A DNA stretch of 64,000 nt, taken from contig JASHNU010000075.1 of the NCBI GenBank assembly GCA_030041475.1, positions 16,902 through 80,901 on the forward strand, written 5' to 3'. Below are positions 42,282 through 51,864 of the stretch, one piece after another (the first letter of the stretch is position 1; each line of letters starts with the position of its first letter). Origin of the DNA: Candidatus Sulfotelmatobacter sp. (GTDB taxonomy: Bacteria; Acidobacteriota; Terriglobia; Terriglobales; Acidobacteriaceae). The position numbers were made by a program, and so were the translations under genes. Under the pieces are notes generated by a model. That model saw only the letters and a list, made by a program, of their open reading frames with translations. It was not told the origin of the DNA and made no database searches.

Positions 42282-42356
42282 GGCGAGCCGCGCGAGGCGG
42301 CGCGGTATCTGCGCCGCGACAAGCGCGCGTTTGGCTCGCTTCCCTATCAAAATCAA

Positions 42357-42378
42357 AGGGCCCCGTTACCGAGGCCCT
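42357..42378. terminator. Hairpin between convergent genes
   Basis: AGGGCC/GGCCCT arms around a 10-nt centre. On the minus strand it follows the lipoprotein stop and precedes TTTGATTTT; on the plus strand it follows the kinase gene. A weak bidirectional terminator is likely. Confidence 0.55.
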
Positions 42379-42398
42379 CCCAAACGCAAACCGTTAGC

Positions 42399-44144
42399 CT
42401 AGCGGCTCTTGCCTTTTTTCAGATGTTTCCCGGCCATCGACGCCGCTCGGATCGCTACCAGGTGCTGCTGAACGGCATTCGCGCTGGCAGCCGTAGTAGC
42501 GCTCTGCGTGTCGATCGTCCCCACGGCGACCATGCCGCTGCCATCGTTGACAACGGCCAGCGAAGTGGAGTCATTTACAACGTAGGTAGCCATGCCGTAT
42601 GCGTTGTTGCCTGCGGCCACCGCTCCGTGACCTGAAATGGACGTGTCGGCCGCATACGCGCTGCTATAGCTCTGTCCGAAGCTAGTCTGTGTCGTACCCG
42701 AGATCGTGTCGTTGAAATCTATTAGCCCGCAGAGATTTGTTCCACTTGCGCCACCGCTGCAGGAACCACTACTTTCAAATGCGAATTCGGCAATATCGTC
42801 CTCTTCTGCATCGGAATTAGCCTCGTTGGTTCCCGAGAGATTCAACCCGTAACCCTGTCCAGATGCGAAGGTCGGGCTGGCACCTTGGGCGTAAGCGACG
42901 CCGCCGGTGATTCCTCCGCCATCGATCTCCAGAATCTCCATTCCGGTCACGCCTCCGCTGGCAAAGGGGTAGAGCGCGAAGGAGCAGCTGGAGCATCCGA
43001 GTCCGCTTTGATTCACGAAACCGACCAAGGTCATAACAGACCGCCCGGAGGTCAGCGGAGTGTAGCTGCCCGACGTCAACGTCGATGGCGTCGTCGGAGA
43101 ACTGCCGTTATCGTTATAGTCTTGATATCCGCTGGTGATTTCTCCGCTACCGTTGGTGACCAGAAGGCCGGCAGAAGCCTCAGGCGCAGTGTCGCCGCTG
43201 GGAGTCTGCTCCGTGTAGTCGAGTCCGGACACGCTATAGACATTATTGCCCGCCGGGATCGATGTAGCTTGCGTGAAAGCAGTTCCCGTGGTGATGAATG
43301 CCTGGTCAGTCTCGATGAAGATCAACTGGCTCGGAGACACCGGGTAGACGTCGAAAGTAAACGTTCCAGGAGTCGTGACAAACGATGCGGTGCCGGGAGC
43401 GCTCGTACCGGAAAGCGTAATGTTCCCGCCGCTCATGGTGCAGCCAGTCGCGGTGCACGGAAGGGTTGTCGGATAGGTTGAGCCCAGGACCACATCCTCT
43501 ATGCCCGCAGCCACGCCACCGCTCCCGTTGAGCGTGAACGCTCCCGCGGTCGCGAAAGGGGCACCTGTTGACGACGCACCGCTCGTACTGAATGCATACG
43601 CTTGTCCATTAATGCTGCTTTGCGCGACGGAGGTTTGCAACTGGAAGCTGCCGCTGCCCGTCCCGCCATCGCCCGCGAGAGTCGAGTAATAGGTGATCAG
43701 GCCTCCATTGCTCGAGGAGAGCACGTAGTCGAAATAAAAAGTTCCATTCGATGCAGTTGCAAGAGTTAGCAGTCCGGAGTTGCTTTCTGGCCGGCCGTCG
43801 GCGCCCACGCTATAGCCGCCACTGGTGACTCCCACGCCCTGAGCCGGGGCAGACAACACTGAGGGTTGAACTATATCAATCGTGCCGCTCGTGATTCCGC
43901 CGCTGCCGTTGGCCGCAAACGTGCCCGCAAACGCGACGATGCCGCCGTTAACGTCCTCACCGATCACCGAGAACGCATACGTTCCACTCAGGTTGCTGTT
44001 GCTGAACCCGCCCGTCGGGGGCGCCTGGCCTTTGGGCGAGCTGCTGCTGCAGGCGACCAGGAAAGAAAGGGACAGAACGGCGGCGATGGCCAGAACGGTC
44101 TTTACACCCACACGGGATCGAATTTGGCGATTGCACAACGACAT
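42399..44144 (-). CDS. Surface lipoprotein, paralogue of the one at 8681
   Basis: A 581-residue protein with a lipoprotein signal (RVGVKTVLAIAAVLSLSFLVAC, lipobox LVAC) and a Gly/Ser/Thr-rich, beta-type exterior made of three or four similar units ('GTYAFSVIGEDVNGGIVAFAG', 'GQAYAFSTSGASSTGAPFATAGAF', 'NNVYSVSGLDYTEQTPSG'). It shares the phrases QDYND and Y(A/G)QGA(S/T)P(T/A)F with the lipoprotein at 8681 and the same basic tail (HLKKGKSR). ATG 44144 has GGGGG upstream; the in-frame start at 44198 is less likely. Function unknown. Confidence 0.75.
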   Translation of the reverse strand: MSLCNRQIRSRVGVKTVLAIAAVLSLSFLVACSSSSPKGQAPPTGGFSNSNLSGTYAFSVIGEDVNGGIVAFAGTFAANGSGGITSGTIDIVQPSVLSAPAQGVGVTSGGYSVGADGRPESNSGLLTLATASNGTFYFDYVLSSSNGGLITYYSTLAGDGGTGSGSFQLQTSVAQSSINGQAYAFSTSGASSTGAPFATAGAFTLNGSGGVAAGIEDVVLGSTYPTTLPCTATGCTMSGGNITLSGTSAPGTASFVTTPGTFTFDVYPVSPSQLIFIETDQAFITTGTAFTQATSIPAGNNVYSVSGLDYTEQTPSGDTAPEASAGLLVTNGSGEITSGYQDYNDNGSSPTTPSTLTSGSYTPLTSGRSVMTLVGFVNQSGLGCSSCSFALYPFASGGVTGMEILEIDGGGITGGVAYAQGASPTFASGQGYGLNLSGTNEANSDAEEDDIAEFAFESSGSCSGGASGTNLCGLIDFNDTISGTTQTSFGQSYSSAYAADTSISGHGAVAAGNNAYGMATYVVNDSTSLAVVNDGSGMVAVGTIDTQSATTAASANAVQQHLVAIRAASMAGKHLKKGKSR

Positions 44145-44306
44145 GACATCCCCCTGACGAACAGTTTTCGAGAGCTGCTTCTGCTTAGAGGTTAGCACGA
44201 GATCATACCGCTCAATCCAACCCGAATCCGGGAAATAAGTAGCGCCAAGCGGAAAATATTTTGAATGTAAAGAATTGTCGCAAAGCCCTTCCGGGGCAAC
44301 CCTTGC

Positions 44307-45362
44307 CTACGGATGCACTTCCACTTCCTGCGCCGCCAGCTTGCGCAGGGATTCCTCGTAAGGGGCGCGGGCGACGCCTTTTTCCGTGATGATGGCGGCG
44401 ACGTAACTGGCGGGGGTCACGTCAAAGGCGGGATTCTCGACTCCCACGCCGTCGGGAGCCATCTGTTTCCCCGCAATGTGAGTCACTTCCTTGGTGTTGC
44501 GCTGCTCGATGGGAATCTGGCTGCCATCCGGGCAAGCCAGATCAACCGTGGAAATCGGCGCGGCCACGTAAAACGGAATGCCGTGCTCCTTGGCCAGAAT
44601 GGCGACCGTATACGTGCCAATCTTGTTGGCCACGTCGCCATTGGCCGCGATGCGGTCGGCGCCTACGACGATTGCGCCGATCTTGCCCTGCTTCATCATG
44701 GCCCCGGCCATGTTGTCGGAAATGACCGTAGTCGGGATGCCGTCTTTCATCAGCTCCCAGGCAGTGAGGCGCGAGCCTTGCAGGAAGGGCCGCGTCTCGT
44801 CGGCGTAAACGTGAATCTTCTTGCCTTGCTCGACCGCCGCACGAATCACGCCGAGCGCCGTGCCGTATCCCGCGGTCGCCAGCGCACCGGCGTTACAGTG
44901 CGTGAGCACTCCGCCCTCGGCAGGCATAAGCGTCGCGCCGTGGCGGCCCATGGCCTGGTTGGCGGCGATGTCTTCGGCGTGCATACGCTGCGCTTCTTCG
45001 ATCAGGTCGCGCTTGATCTGCGCGATGGGTCGGATGCGAATGCGCTCGAATTTCTCCTGCATGCGGCGGATCGCCCAGAACAAATTGACTGCAGTCGGCC
45101 GCGTCTTGCCTATGGTGTCGCAGATCTGATCGAGTTCGCGCTTGAGGTCGGCGGTGGTCTCAGCTTTGGAATTGTTCACGCCCAGCGCGATGCCCATGGC
45201 GGCAGCCACGCCGATCGCCGGCGCTCCGCGCACCACCATGGTGCGGATCGCATCCGCCACCTGCTCATGCGTCTTGCAGGTGACGTAAGTTTCTTCGGTC
45301 GGCAGCTTCGTCTGATCGAGAAAGCGTACGCCCTGGTCGGTCCATTCGAGGGTTTGGATCAT
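44307..45362 (-). CDS. mtnA: Methylthioribose-1-phosphate isomerase
   Basis: A 351-residue enzyme of the methionine salvage pathway, isomerising 5-methylthioribose-1-phosphate to the ribulose form. Motifs: '[20 protein letters not shown]', '[14 protein letters not shown]', the active-site Cys in '[20 protein letters not shown]', '[17 protein letters not shown]', the Asp in '[20 protein letters not shown]', '[11 protein letters not shown]'. Close to the family's usual length. ATG 45362, 46 bp after the end of pyrE, so the two probably form an operon. Confidence 0.95.
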   Translation of the reverse strand: MIQTLEWTDQGVRFLDQTKLPTEETYVTCKTHEQVADAIRTMVVRGAPAIGVAAAMGIALGVNNSKAETTADLKRELDQICDTIGKTRPTAVNLFWAIRRMQEKFERIRIRPIAQIKRDLIEEAQRMHAEDIAANQAMGRHGATLMPAEGGVLTHCNAGALATAGYGTALGVIRAAVEQGKKIHVYADETRPFLQGSRLTAWELMKDGIPTTVISDNMAGAMMKQGKIGAIVVGADRIAANGDVANKIGTYTVAILAKEHGIPFYVAAPISTVDLACPDGSQIPIEQRNTKEVTHIAGKQMAPDGVGVENPAFDVTPASYVAAIITEKGVARAPYEESLRKLAAQEVEVHP

Positions 45363-45408
45363 GAGTCAGTCGTTGGTCGTGAGTCGTTGGCCGTTAGCCC
45401 GTTCCGGC

Positions 45409-46002
45409 TCAATGGATCACCTTGTGTTCTGCCGTCTCCTCAGTCTGGAGAACGTGTTCCTTGCGCACCTCGTTTGCCGCGAAGATGGAAACGAACGCGG
45501 CCGGAGCCGCGGCTTTCTCCACGTTCGGCCGGCCCATAGCCTCTTCCCGCTCCACCAGGCACATCACGCCGGCGATTTCGAATCCGAACTCGCGCGCGGC
45601 CTCGATCGCTTGAATGGTCGACGCGCCCGTGGTGCAGACGTCGTCCACAATCACCACGCGCGCGCCCTTCTCGTGAAAGCCTTCGATGCGCTGCCCGGTT
45701 CCGTGCTGTTTTTCGCCCTTACGCACCAGAAATCCGCTCAGTTCGCCGCTGACCACCGAGACCGCGACCACGATCGGATCGGCGCCCATGGTCAGTCCGC
45801 CGATGGCCTGCGGCTTCCATCCCCGCGCGCGAATTTCTTCGAGAAAAACTTCGCCGGTCAGGCGCGAGCCCTTGGCATCGAGCGTAGTGGTGCGGCAGTC
45901 GATGTAGTAGTCGCTGGTCCCGCCCGACGAGAGCTTGAACTCGCCCAGCCGAAACGACTTGTGAGCCAGCGTGCTTAGCAGCTTCTGCCGCGCGGGGGAC
46001 AT
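45409..46002 (-). CDS. pyrE: Orotate phosphoribosyltransferase
   Basis: A 197-residue pyrimidine-synthesis enzyme: orotate + PRPP to OMP + PPi. Motifs: 'FKLSSGGTSDYYIDCRTTTLDAKGS', 'GGLTMGADPI', 'FLVRKGEKQHGTGQRIEG', and the PRPP loop 'VVIVDDVCTTGASTIQAI'. Start: ATG 46002 (MSPARQKLL) fits the family; an in-frame start at 46050 adds residues with no coding character. Upstream partner of mtnA. Confidence 0.93.
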   Translation of the reverse strand: MSPARQKLLSTLAHKSFRLGEFKLSSGGTSDYYIDCRTTTLDAKGSRLTGEVFLEEIRARGWKPQAIGGLTMGADPIVVAVSVVSGELSGFLVRKGEKQHGTGQRIEGFHEKGARVVIVDDVCTTGASTIQAIEAAREFGFEIAGVMCLVEREEAMGRPNVEKAAAPAAFVSIFAANEVRKEHVLQTEETAEHKVIH

Positions 46003-46136
46003 AAAGTTTAACGATATCACGGGAGCCGCATGGTGTAGCCCCGGACGCATTCGTTCGGGGTTGCGCGCGAAGCGCGCAATGCAATCGGGTCCCGCAAGCG
46101 TGATAACCTGAAGATTACTCAGAATTGCGGCGCATT

Positions 46137-48437
46137 ATGAGATCCCACAATTCGCGTTCGTTTTTCCTTCTTCTTTTTGCAGAAATCATTGTCGGAGCTT
46201 TTGGCGTTATCCCCGCCTTTGCCGATGGAACCAAGACCTGGGAACAATCGAAGTTCGACGATCTTACCAAGGGCACAGCTACGGGCGTAGCCGTTCGCAG
46301 CGAGGGCGGCCTGGAACTGGCTCCCGCGTTCAAGCTCATCTACACAACGCCCTCGACTTACGTCTGGGCCATAGCAGCCGATGACGCCGGCAACATCTAC
46401 GCCGCCACGGGATCGCCGGCGCGCGTCTACCGCATCACGCCTGGGGGCAAAGCGACGATCATTTTCGAACCCCAGGAACTGCAGGTGCAGGCGCTGGAAG
46501 TCGCGCCGGGCGGCGCAATCTACGCCGGAACCGCGCCGGACGGTAAGGTGTACAGGATCGAACCGAAAAAGATCGAGCCGAAAAAGAATTCGGGCCAAGC
46601 CGACAGCGATTCCGGAAGCGCAGCCAAAGATTCCGCTAAGCCGTCCCTCGACCCGAACTGGATTTCGTCCGTGTATTTCGAGCCAGGAACGAAATACATT
46701 TGGAATCTGGCGCTCGACAAGGCGGGCGATCTGTACGTCGCCACCGGAGATCACGGCGAAATCCACAAAGTTACTCCCAAGGGCGAGCATTCGCTCTTCT
46801 TCAAGAGCGACGAGACCCACATTCGCGTGCTGGCGCTCGATGGCCAGGGAAACCTGATTGCGGGCACCGACGGTAGCGGACTCATTTATCGAATCTCGCC
46901 AGGCGGCGAAGGATTCGTGCTTTACAGCGCCCCCAAGAAGGAGATTACAGCGCTGGCGCTCGACCACGACGGCAACATCTACGCAGCCGGAGTAGGAGAG
47001 AAGAAAAGCGGTGCGGGTTCCGGCTCGATGGCGCCCTCGCCGATGGTGATTGGACCAAGCGCTCCCGCCATCAGCGGCCCGCAGACGCCCGGTCTCACCA
47101 TCTCGCCCGCGCCGTCGCTGGTCCAGTTAAACCCGATTCCCATGCCCGGAGGTGCTTCCACCGGCGGTTCAGACGTGTATCGCATTGCTGCGGACGGATC
47201 TCCGTCTCGTTTGTGGACAGCCCATGACGACATTGTCTATGCGCTTGCGTTCGACGCGCAGGGCAGGCTGCTTGCCGGGACGGGAAATCGGGGACATATC
47301 TTTGCCATCACCGGGCTGGATGAATTCCTCGACTTGCTGAAGGCCCCGGCCTCGCAGATTACAGGTCTGGCCAAGGCGCCCGACGGGGGTCTTTATGCCG
47401 CCGGCAGCAACCTGGGAAAGATTTTCCTGCTTGGGCCTGGGCCGGAAAACGAAGGCACGTACGAGAGCGACGTCTTGGACGCGAGGATTTTCTCCCGCTG
47501 GGGTCGCGTGGAATTCCGCGGCGCCGGTCACGTCGACCTGCAGGTACGCAGCGGCAATGTGGACAATCCGGACCGCAACTGGAGTCCATGGAAGACGGTG
47601 GACCTCGCGAGAGACGTTGAGATGGGCGTCCCGCCGGCGCGCTATGCCCAGTGGAAGGCCGTGCTGCACAGCGGAAGTACCAAAGCGGAAGTCGAGAGCG
47701 TCACGCTGAACTACCTGCCGAGAAACGTTGCGCCCGAGATCGACGAAGTCTCTGTACAAGTAGGTACTCGCTATCAGCCACCTCCGAAGACGCCTGCGAT
47801 TGGAGTGAGCATAGAGCCGAGCGGCCCTCTGACTCCCCATTTCGAGCCGCCTGCAACCTCAATGCACGACCGCGATGCGATCGGCGTGAAATGGAGCGCT
47901 CACGACGACAACGACGACCAGCTCGTCTATTCGATCTACTATCGCGGCGACGGCGAGAGCCGCTGGCTGCTTTTGAAGGACAATCTCACCGATAAGACCT
48001 ATTCGTTCGACGCCAGCCTGCTTCCTGATGGCGGATACGTCGTGAAAGTTGTGGCTTCGGACGCGCCGTCGCATTCTCCGGGCGAGGCGCTGACGGCCGA
48101 GAAAGTAAGTCGCCGGTTTGAGGTGGACACCACGCCGCCCCGCATTGCAAATTTGACTGCCTCGGTCGAAACGCGGCAGATCGGCCAGCAGATTCATGTG
48201 CGCTTCCACGCCGAGGATGCGTTCTCGACCATCAAGCGCGCCGAGTACTCTATCGACGCTAGCGATTGGAAGTACGTAGAGCCGGTGGGGCAACTGTCGG
48301 ACGCGAAAACGGAAGATTACGATTTCAGGATTACTGTCGAAGCCAATGACGCCGCGCCGGAGCATGTCGTCGTAGTAAGGGTCTACGACAAATACGACAA
48401 TCTGGTCGCGGCCAAGACGGTGTTGCGGGCGAAATAG
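46137..48437 (+). CDS. Secreted beta-propeller protein (WD40/NHL-like) with C-terminal Ig/FN3-like part
   Basis: A 766-residue exported protein. Signal peptide (SFFLLLFAEIIVGAFGVIPAFA). Residues about 70-430 hold propeller repeats of the type 'AIAADDAGNIYAATGSPARVYRITPGG', 'NLALDKAGDLYVATGDHGEIHKVTPKG', 'VLALDGQGNLIAGTDGSGLIYRISPGG', 'ALAFDAQGRLLAGTGNRGHIFAI'. Two Pro/Ser-rich low-complexity linkers interrupt it. The remaining third has beta-sandwich features (WSAHDDNDDQLVYSIYYRGDG, DTTPPRIANLTAS). No enzyme motif; ligand unknown. TTG 46125 is an alternative start. Confidence 0.8.
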   Translation: MRSHNSRSFFLLLFAEIIVGAFGVIPAFADGTKTWEQSKFDDLTKGTATGVAVRSEGGLELAPAFKLIYTTPSTYVWAIAADDAGNIYAATGSPARVYRITPGGKATIIFEPQELQVQALEVAPGGAIYAGTAPDGKVYRIEPKKIEPKKNSGQADSDSGSAAKDSAKPSLDPNWISSVYFEPGTKYIWNLALDKAGDLYVATGDHGEIHKVTPKGEHSLFFKSDETHIRVLALDGQGNLIAGTDGSGLIYRISPGGEGFVLYSAPKKEITALALDHDGNIYAAGVGEKKSGAGSGSMAPSPMVIGPSAPAISGPQTPGLTISPAPSLVQLNPIPMPGGASTGGSDVYRIAADGSPSRLWTAHDDIVYALAFDAQGRLLAGTGNRGHIFAITGLDEFLDLLKAPASQITGLAKAPDGGLYAAGSNLGKIFLLGPGPENEGTYESDVLDARIFSRWGRVEFRGAGHVDLQVRSGNVDNPDRNWSPWKTVDLARDVEMGVPPARYAQWKAVLHSGSTKAEVESVTLNYLPRNVAPEIDEVSVQVGTRYQPPPKTPAIGVSIEPSGPLTPHFEPPATSMHDRDAIGVKWSAHDDNDDQLVYSIYYRGDGESRWLLLKDNLTDKTYSFDASLLPDGGYVVKVVASDAPSHSPGEALTAEKVSRRFEVDTTPPRIANLTASVETRQIGQQIHVRFHAEDAFSTIKRAEYSIDASDWKYVEPVGQLSDAKTEDYDFRITVEANDAAPEHVVVVRVYDKYDNLVAAKTVLRAK

Positions 48438-48454
48438 GCAGCTCCGAATCACTT

Positions 48455-48535
48455 TGTTATTCCGAGATCCCATCACTGTGTCATTCCAACACATCACGTT
48501 GTCATTCCGGGTCGCGAAGCGACGAGGAACCTGCT
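48455..48535. repeat. Degenerate 'GTCATTCC' repeats
   Basis: Three spaced units (TTTGTTATTCCGAG, GTGTCATTCCAAC, GTTGTCATTCCGGG) followed by CGCGAAGCG. They belong to the same broad family as 10973 and 42239. They fill the gap between the convergent propeller and MFS genes. Confidence 0.45.
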
Positions 48536-48546
48536 TTTAACCTCGA

Positions 48547-49824
48547 TCACGCCGTTTTCTCTGACGCCTCCTGCAGGCTTGAACTAGTGATGGCGTGTAA
48601 GTCTCCCGCTTGCCGTAGTTCCGGAAACAACCACGCCCACATCGCAATCACGACGAGAGTTCCAACTCCTCCCAGGATGACCGCCGGGACGGTCCCAAAC
48701 CACTGCGCGGTCACGCCCGATTCAAACTGGCCGAGTTCGTTCGACATCCCGATGAAAACCATGTCGACCGCGTTGACGCGGCCGCGCATTTCATCGGGAG
48801 TGGCGAGCTGCACCAGTGTGGCGCGAATGATGACGCTGATCATGTCGCTGGCGCCGAGCAGCACGAGAGCGGCGAGCGAGACCACCAAGCTGCGCGATAC
48901 TCCGAAAATGATGGTGCAGACGCCGAATCCGGCGACGGCCCACAACAGAGTTGGCCCGGATTTTCCGCGTAACGGGCGATGTGCGAGCAAGATGGCCATA
49001 AGCGCGGCGCCAACTCCCGGCGCAGTCCGCATCAGGCCCAGTCCCCAGGGGCCGGTGCGGAGAATTTCCCGCGCATAGACCGGGAGCAGAGCGACCGCTC
49101 CTCCCAAAAGAACGGCGAACAAATCGAGCGAAACAGCGCCCAGGATCAGCTTCCGCCTCCGGATGAAGTGCAATCCTGCGAAGACAGTTTTGAACGTCAT
49201 GGGCTCACGCGGCCGCGCCTTGGCCTCAGGCTTGATGCGAAACGTCGTGATCATGGCGCCGATCGCCGTCAGCATCGCGACGGCATAAACCGCGGATGGC
49301 CCATGCGACGCCGCGTACAGCACGCCACCGAACGACGGTCCCAGAATTGTCGCTGCCTGAAAAATGCTGGCGTTCCAGGCGACGGCGTTGGGGAAGTGCT
49401 CTTCGGAAACCAGCTGCGGCAGGATCGAGCGGCTGGCCGTGCTATTGAACGAACGCACCATCCCCAGCAATATCAGCACGGCATAAATTGGCAGCACTGA
49501 ATGCAGGCCGCGATGCGCCTGCGTGAGCAGCAGCGCGAAGCAAACAGCGAAGCCGGCGTAACAGCACGTCAGCACGGTGCGCCGTTCGAAGCGGTCCGAC
49601 GCGTGGCCGGAGATGGGGAACAGCAGAATTCCCGGAAGAAATTGCACCAGCCCGACCAAGCCGAGATCGAGTGGCCGCTTGGTGATTTCGTAAACCTGCC
49701 ATCCCACGGCCACGGCTTGCATTTCGACCGAGGCAACGATCAGGAACCGGGCAATCTCGAACAGCACAAAGCTGGGATGGGTGAAGGCGGCGCGTCCGGC
49801 TCGAGCGTTGGCGGGGGCGGGCAT
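48547..49824 (-). CDS. MFS transporter (EntS/DHA3-like)
   Basis: A 425-residue major-facilitator protein with about 12 membrane helices. The first-loop motif reads 'GHASDRFERRTVLTCCYAGFAVCF'; 'RSFNSTASRSILPQLVSEEHFPNAVAWNA' and 'QLATPDEMRGRVNAVDMVFIGMSNELGQFESG' are typical of the EntS/DHA3 enterobactin-exporter-like group. Substrate unknown. ATG at 49824 preferred; a TTG precedes it. Co-directional with the protease gene behind it. Confidence 0.88.
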   Translation of the reverse strand: MPAPANARAGRAAFTHPSFVLFEIARFLIVASVEMQAVAVGWQVYEITKRPLDLGLVGLVQFLPGILLFPISGHASDRFERRTVLTCCYAGFAVCFALLLTQAHRGLHSVLPIYAVLILLGMVRSFNSTASRSILPQLVSEEHFPNAVAWNASIFQAATILGPSFGGVLYAASHGPSAVYAVAMLTAIGAMITTFRIKPEAKARPREPMTFKTVFAGLHFIRRRKLILGAVSLDLFAVLLGGAVALLPVYAREILRTGPWGLGLMRTAPGVGAALMAILLAHRPLRGKSGPTLLWAVAGFGVCTIIFGVSRSLVVSLAALVLLGASDMISVIIRATLVQLATPDEMRGRVNAVDMVFIGMSNELGQFESGVTAQWFGTVPAVILGGVGTLVVIAMWAWLFPELRQAGDLHAITSSSLQEASEKTA

Positions 49825-49897
49825 CAACGACTAATGTGACATAGAAAGGCCGCAACGTGCAGGGGCGGTTCAGCCAACCGGGCTCACCGAACCAGGC

Positions 49898-50827
49898 TCA
49901 GCCCACCAGGTGAAGGGAGCGAAGTGTTGACAGAACATTGGGCAAGAGGTCGCCCATGCCGTGCACGACCACGACGAGACCGAAATTGCGCGTGCGCGAC
50001 CACAGTATGCCCATAAAGAAGCCACTCACCGACATCATGACTACCGAGTAGCCGATTGCCACTAGGAGCGAGGGATTCTGGAGACCCTCCTGCGTAAAAC
50101 TGGTTCGCAGGTAGAGGCCGGGAGCGTGGGCCAGCCCAAAGATCAGCGAACTGAGAACCACGGCTCCCAGTTCAGACTTGAGGATAGCGGCAAGCCTGCC
50201 TTGCAGGAGCACGCGAAAAAAGAATTCTTCGACCACGCCGGCCTCAACCGCCATCCACACGAACGTGAGGGGCACGCCGTAGAGAAGCGTCGCGACTGGC
50301 AAATGCGCAGCGGAAATGTCGCGCAGACCGCGCCCGAAAATCGCCTGAAACGCGAGCAGCAGAACGGACATGGCCGCCGCAGCCAGCAGATGGTGCGGCT
50401 GCGTGGATACCGGTGCCAGACGGCGCCAGGTCCAGCCGAATCGCGCTCGGAGAATGGCCGCTGGAAGCACTACAAAGACGGCAAGCTTGGCAACCAGGAT
50501 CGCAATGGTTTGCGCAGGATCGTACGGGAAATAGCGATGGAGCCACGAAAGACCCCATGTAATGAAGGCCACGGCAACGAGCAGGAACGCTGCGACCGCA
50601 GCCAGCTCGCCTGCCGGATTCGCAATGGAATAGGTGAGCGGTGTTGCGCGAGCAGTCACCAGCCATGCAACCAGAGAAAATCCCACGCCAACGATGGCGA
50701 GGACCATGAGCGGCTCGGAGATATCGAAGTTGCCGGAATGGCGCATCGCCAGCAGCAAAGCCGCATACAGGGCAAGATAGGCGGTGAGTAGCACTGCGCC
50801 CAGGCGTACGTGGCTCGCGTTACTCAT
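49898..50827 (-). CDS. CPBP-family intramembrane metalloprotease
   Basis: A 309-residue multi-pass membrane protein with the CPBP/Rce1 motifs: EExxxR as 'VVEEFFFRVLLQGRL', FxxxH as 'LIFGLAHAPG', and a third His in 'VVVVHGMGDLLPN'. Families of this kind cleave in the membrane or process prenylated proteins and bacteriocin partners; no partner is adjacent. The open frame reaches 50896; ATG 50827 (MSNASHVRLGAVLL) puts the first helix near the start and is preferred, but upstream ATGs are possible. Confidence 0.85.
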   Translation of the reverse strand: MSNASHVRLGAVLLTAYLALYAALLLAMRHSGNFDISEPLMVLAIVGVGFSLVAWLVTARATPLTYSIANPAGELAAVAAFLLVAVAFITWGLSWLHRYFPYDPAQTIAILVAKLAVFVVLPAAILRARFGWTWRRLAPVSTQPHHLLAAAAMSVLLLAFQAIFGRGLRDISAAHLPVATLLYGVPLTFVWMAVEAGVVEEFFFRVLLQGRLAAILKSELGAVVLSSLIFGLAHAPGLYLRTSFTQEGLQNPSLLVAIGYSVVMMSVSGFFMGILWSRTRNFGLVVVVHGMGDLLPNVLSTLRSLHLVG

Positions 50828-50943
50828 TGGTTGCGTTGCGACCATACATAACCATACGAAATGCAGAACGGAATTGTTCACAGTGTGAGCAGGCACAAGC
50901 TTGGGACTTGCTGGGCCGTCTCAGTTGCAGGGAAGTTCTAACT

Positions 50944-51864
50944 TCAGATTTGACCGGCGCCGGCCGACTTTGCGTCTCCTGAGAAAATCTCGACGCGGTT
51001 TCTGCCCTTATTTTTGGCTTCGTACAGACTGATGTCGGCCTCCTGCAGGAACTCGGCGACGGAGCGGTCGCGGCTGGAGTTGGTTGCGGTCACGCCCATG
51101 CTGACCGTGGCGGAGGTACATCCGAATGGAGTGTTGATGGGGTCTTTCTCGATCAGATGGCGAATGCCGTCGGCGCGCCGCGCGCCAGCCGTCAGATTGC
51201 AGCCGGGCAGAATAATGAGGAATTCTTCGCCGCCGTAACGGCCCACCATGTCGTATGGTCGCAGATCAAGCTTGAGCCGCCGCGCAACCTCTTTCAGAAC
51301 CTCGTCGCCCGCGGCGTGGCCGAGTGTGTCGTTCACGCGCTTGAAATGGTCAATATCGGCCAGGATGACAGTCGTAGGCTTGTTTTCGCGGCCGGCGCGG
51401 GAGAACTCGCGATCGAGCGCGGCGAGAATTTCCGAGCGGTTCAGCAGGTTAGTCAGAAAATCGTGCGTCGCGGCGAAGCGCAGCGATTGCTGCAGCTCGA
51501 GTATCCGCTTGCCCACCATAATGCGCGACCGCAGTTCCGCCGGATCGATGGGCTTCGAGAGATAATCGTCGGCCCCGGCTTCCATGGCCGTCATACGATC
51601 GCGCTTATGGGTCTTCGCCGTCAACATGACGGTGTAGATGTAGTTTTCCGGGCTAACCTTGCGGATGCGCCGCAACACATCAATGCCGTCCAGGCCGGGC
51701 AGCAGCCAGTCCAGTAGCGCGAGATCGGGTGGGTTGTCGCTCTCCAGCAGCTTGACCGCTTCCGTGCCGCTACCCACAGCGACGTGGTCGAACCCCCAGT
51801 CGGTGAGATAGCTCGCCAGCTTGCGGCGTTCGATGTAAGAGTCTTCCACGAGCAGGATTTTCAT
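50944..51864 (-). CDS. Response regulator with GGDEF diguanylate cyclase domain
   Basis: A 306-residue PleD-like protein. Receiver domain 1-120 with acidic pocket E7-D8, phospho-acceptor D52 (DLALLDWLLPG), T82 and K104 (LSKP). The GGDEF domain from about 130 has active-site G211-G-E-E-F215 and an inhibitory I-site R202-x-x-D205, five residues ahead. It should make cyclic di-GMP when phosphorylated and be feedback-inhibited. No cognate kinase adjacent; the hybrid kinase at 39650 is 9 kb away. Confidence 0.93.
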   Translation of the reverse strand: MKILLVEDSYIERRKLASYLTDWGFDHVAVGSGTEAVKLLESDNPPDLALLDWLLPGLDGIDVLRRIRKVSPENYIYTVMLTAKTHKRDRMTAMEAGADDYLSKPIDPAELRSRIMVGKRILELQQSLRFAATHDFLTNLLNRSEILAALDREFSRAGRENKPTTVILADIDHFKRVNDTLGHAAGDEVLKEVARRLKLDLRPYDMVGRYGGEEFLIILPGCNLTAGARRADGIRHLIEKDPINTPFGCTSATVSMGVTATNSSRDRSVAEFLQEADISLYEAKNKGRNRVEIFSGDAKSAGAGQI

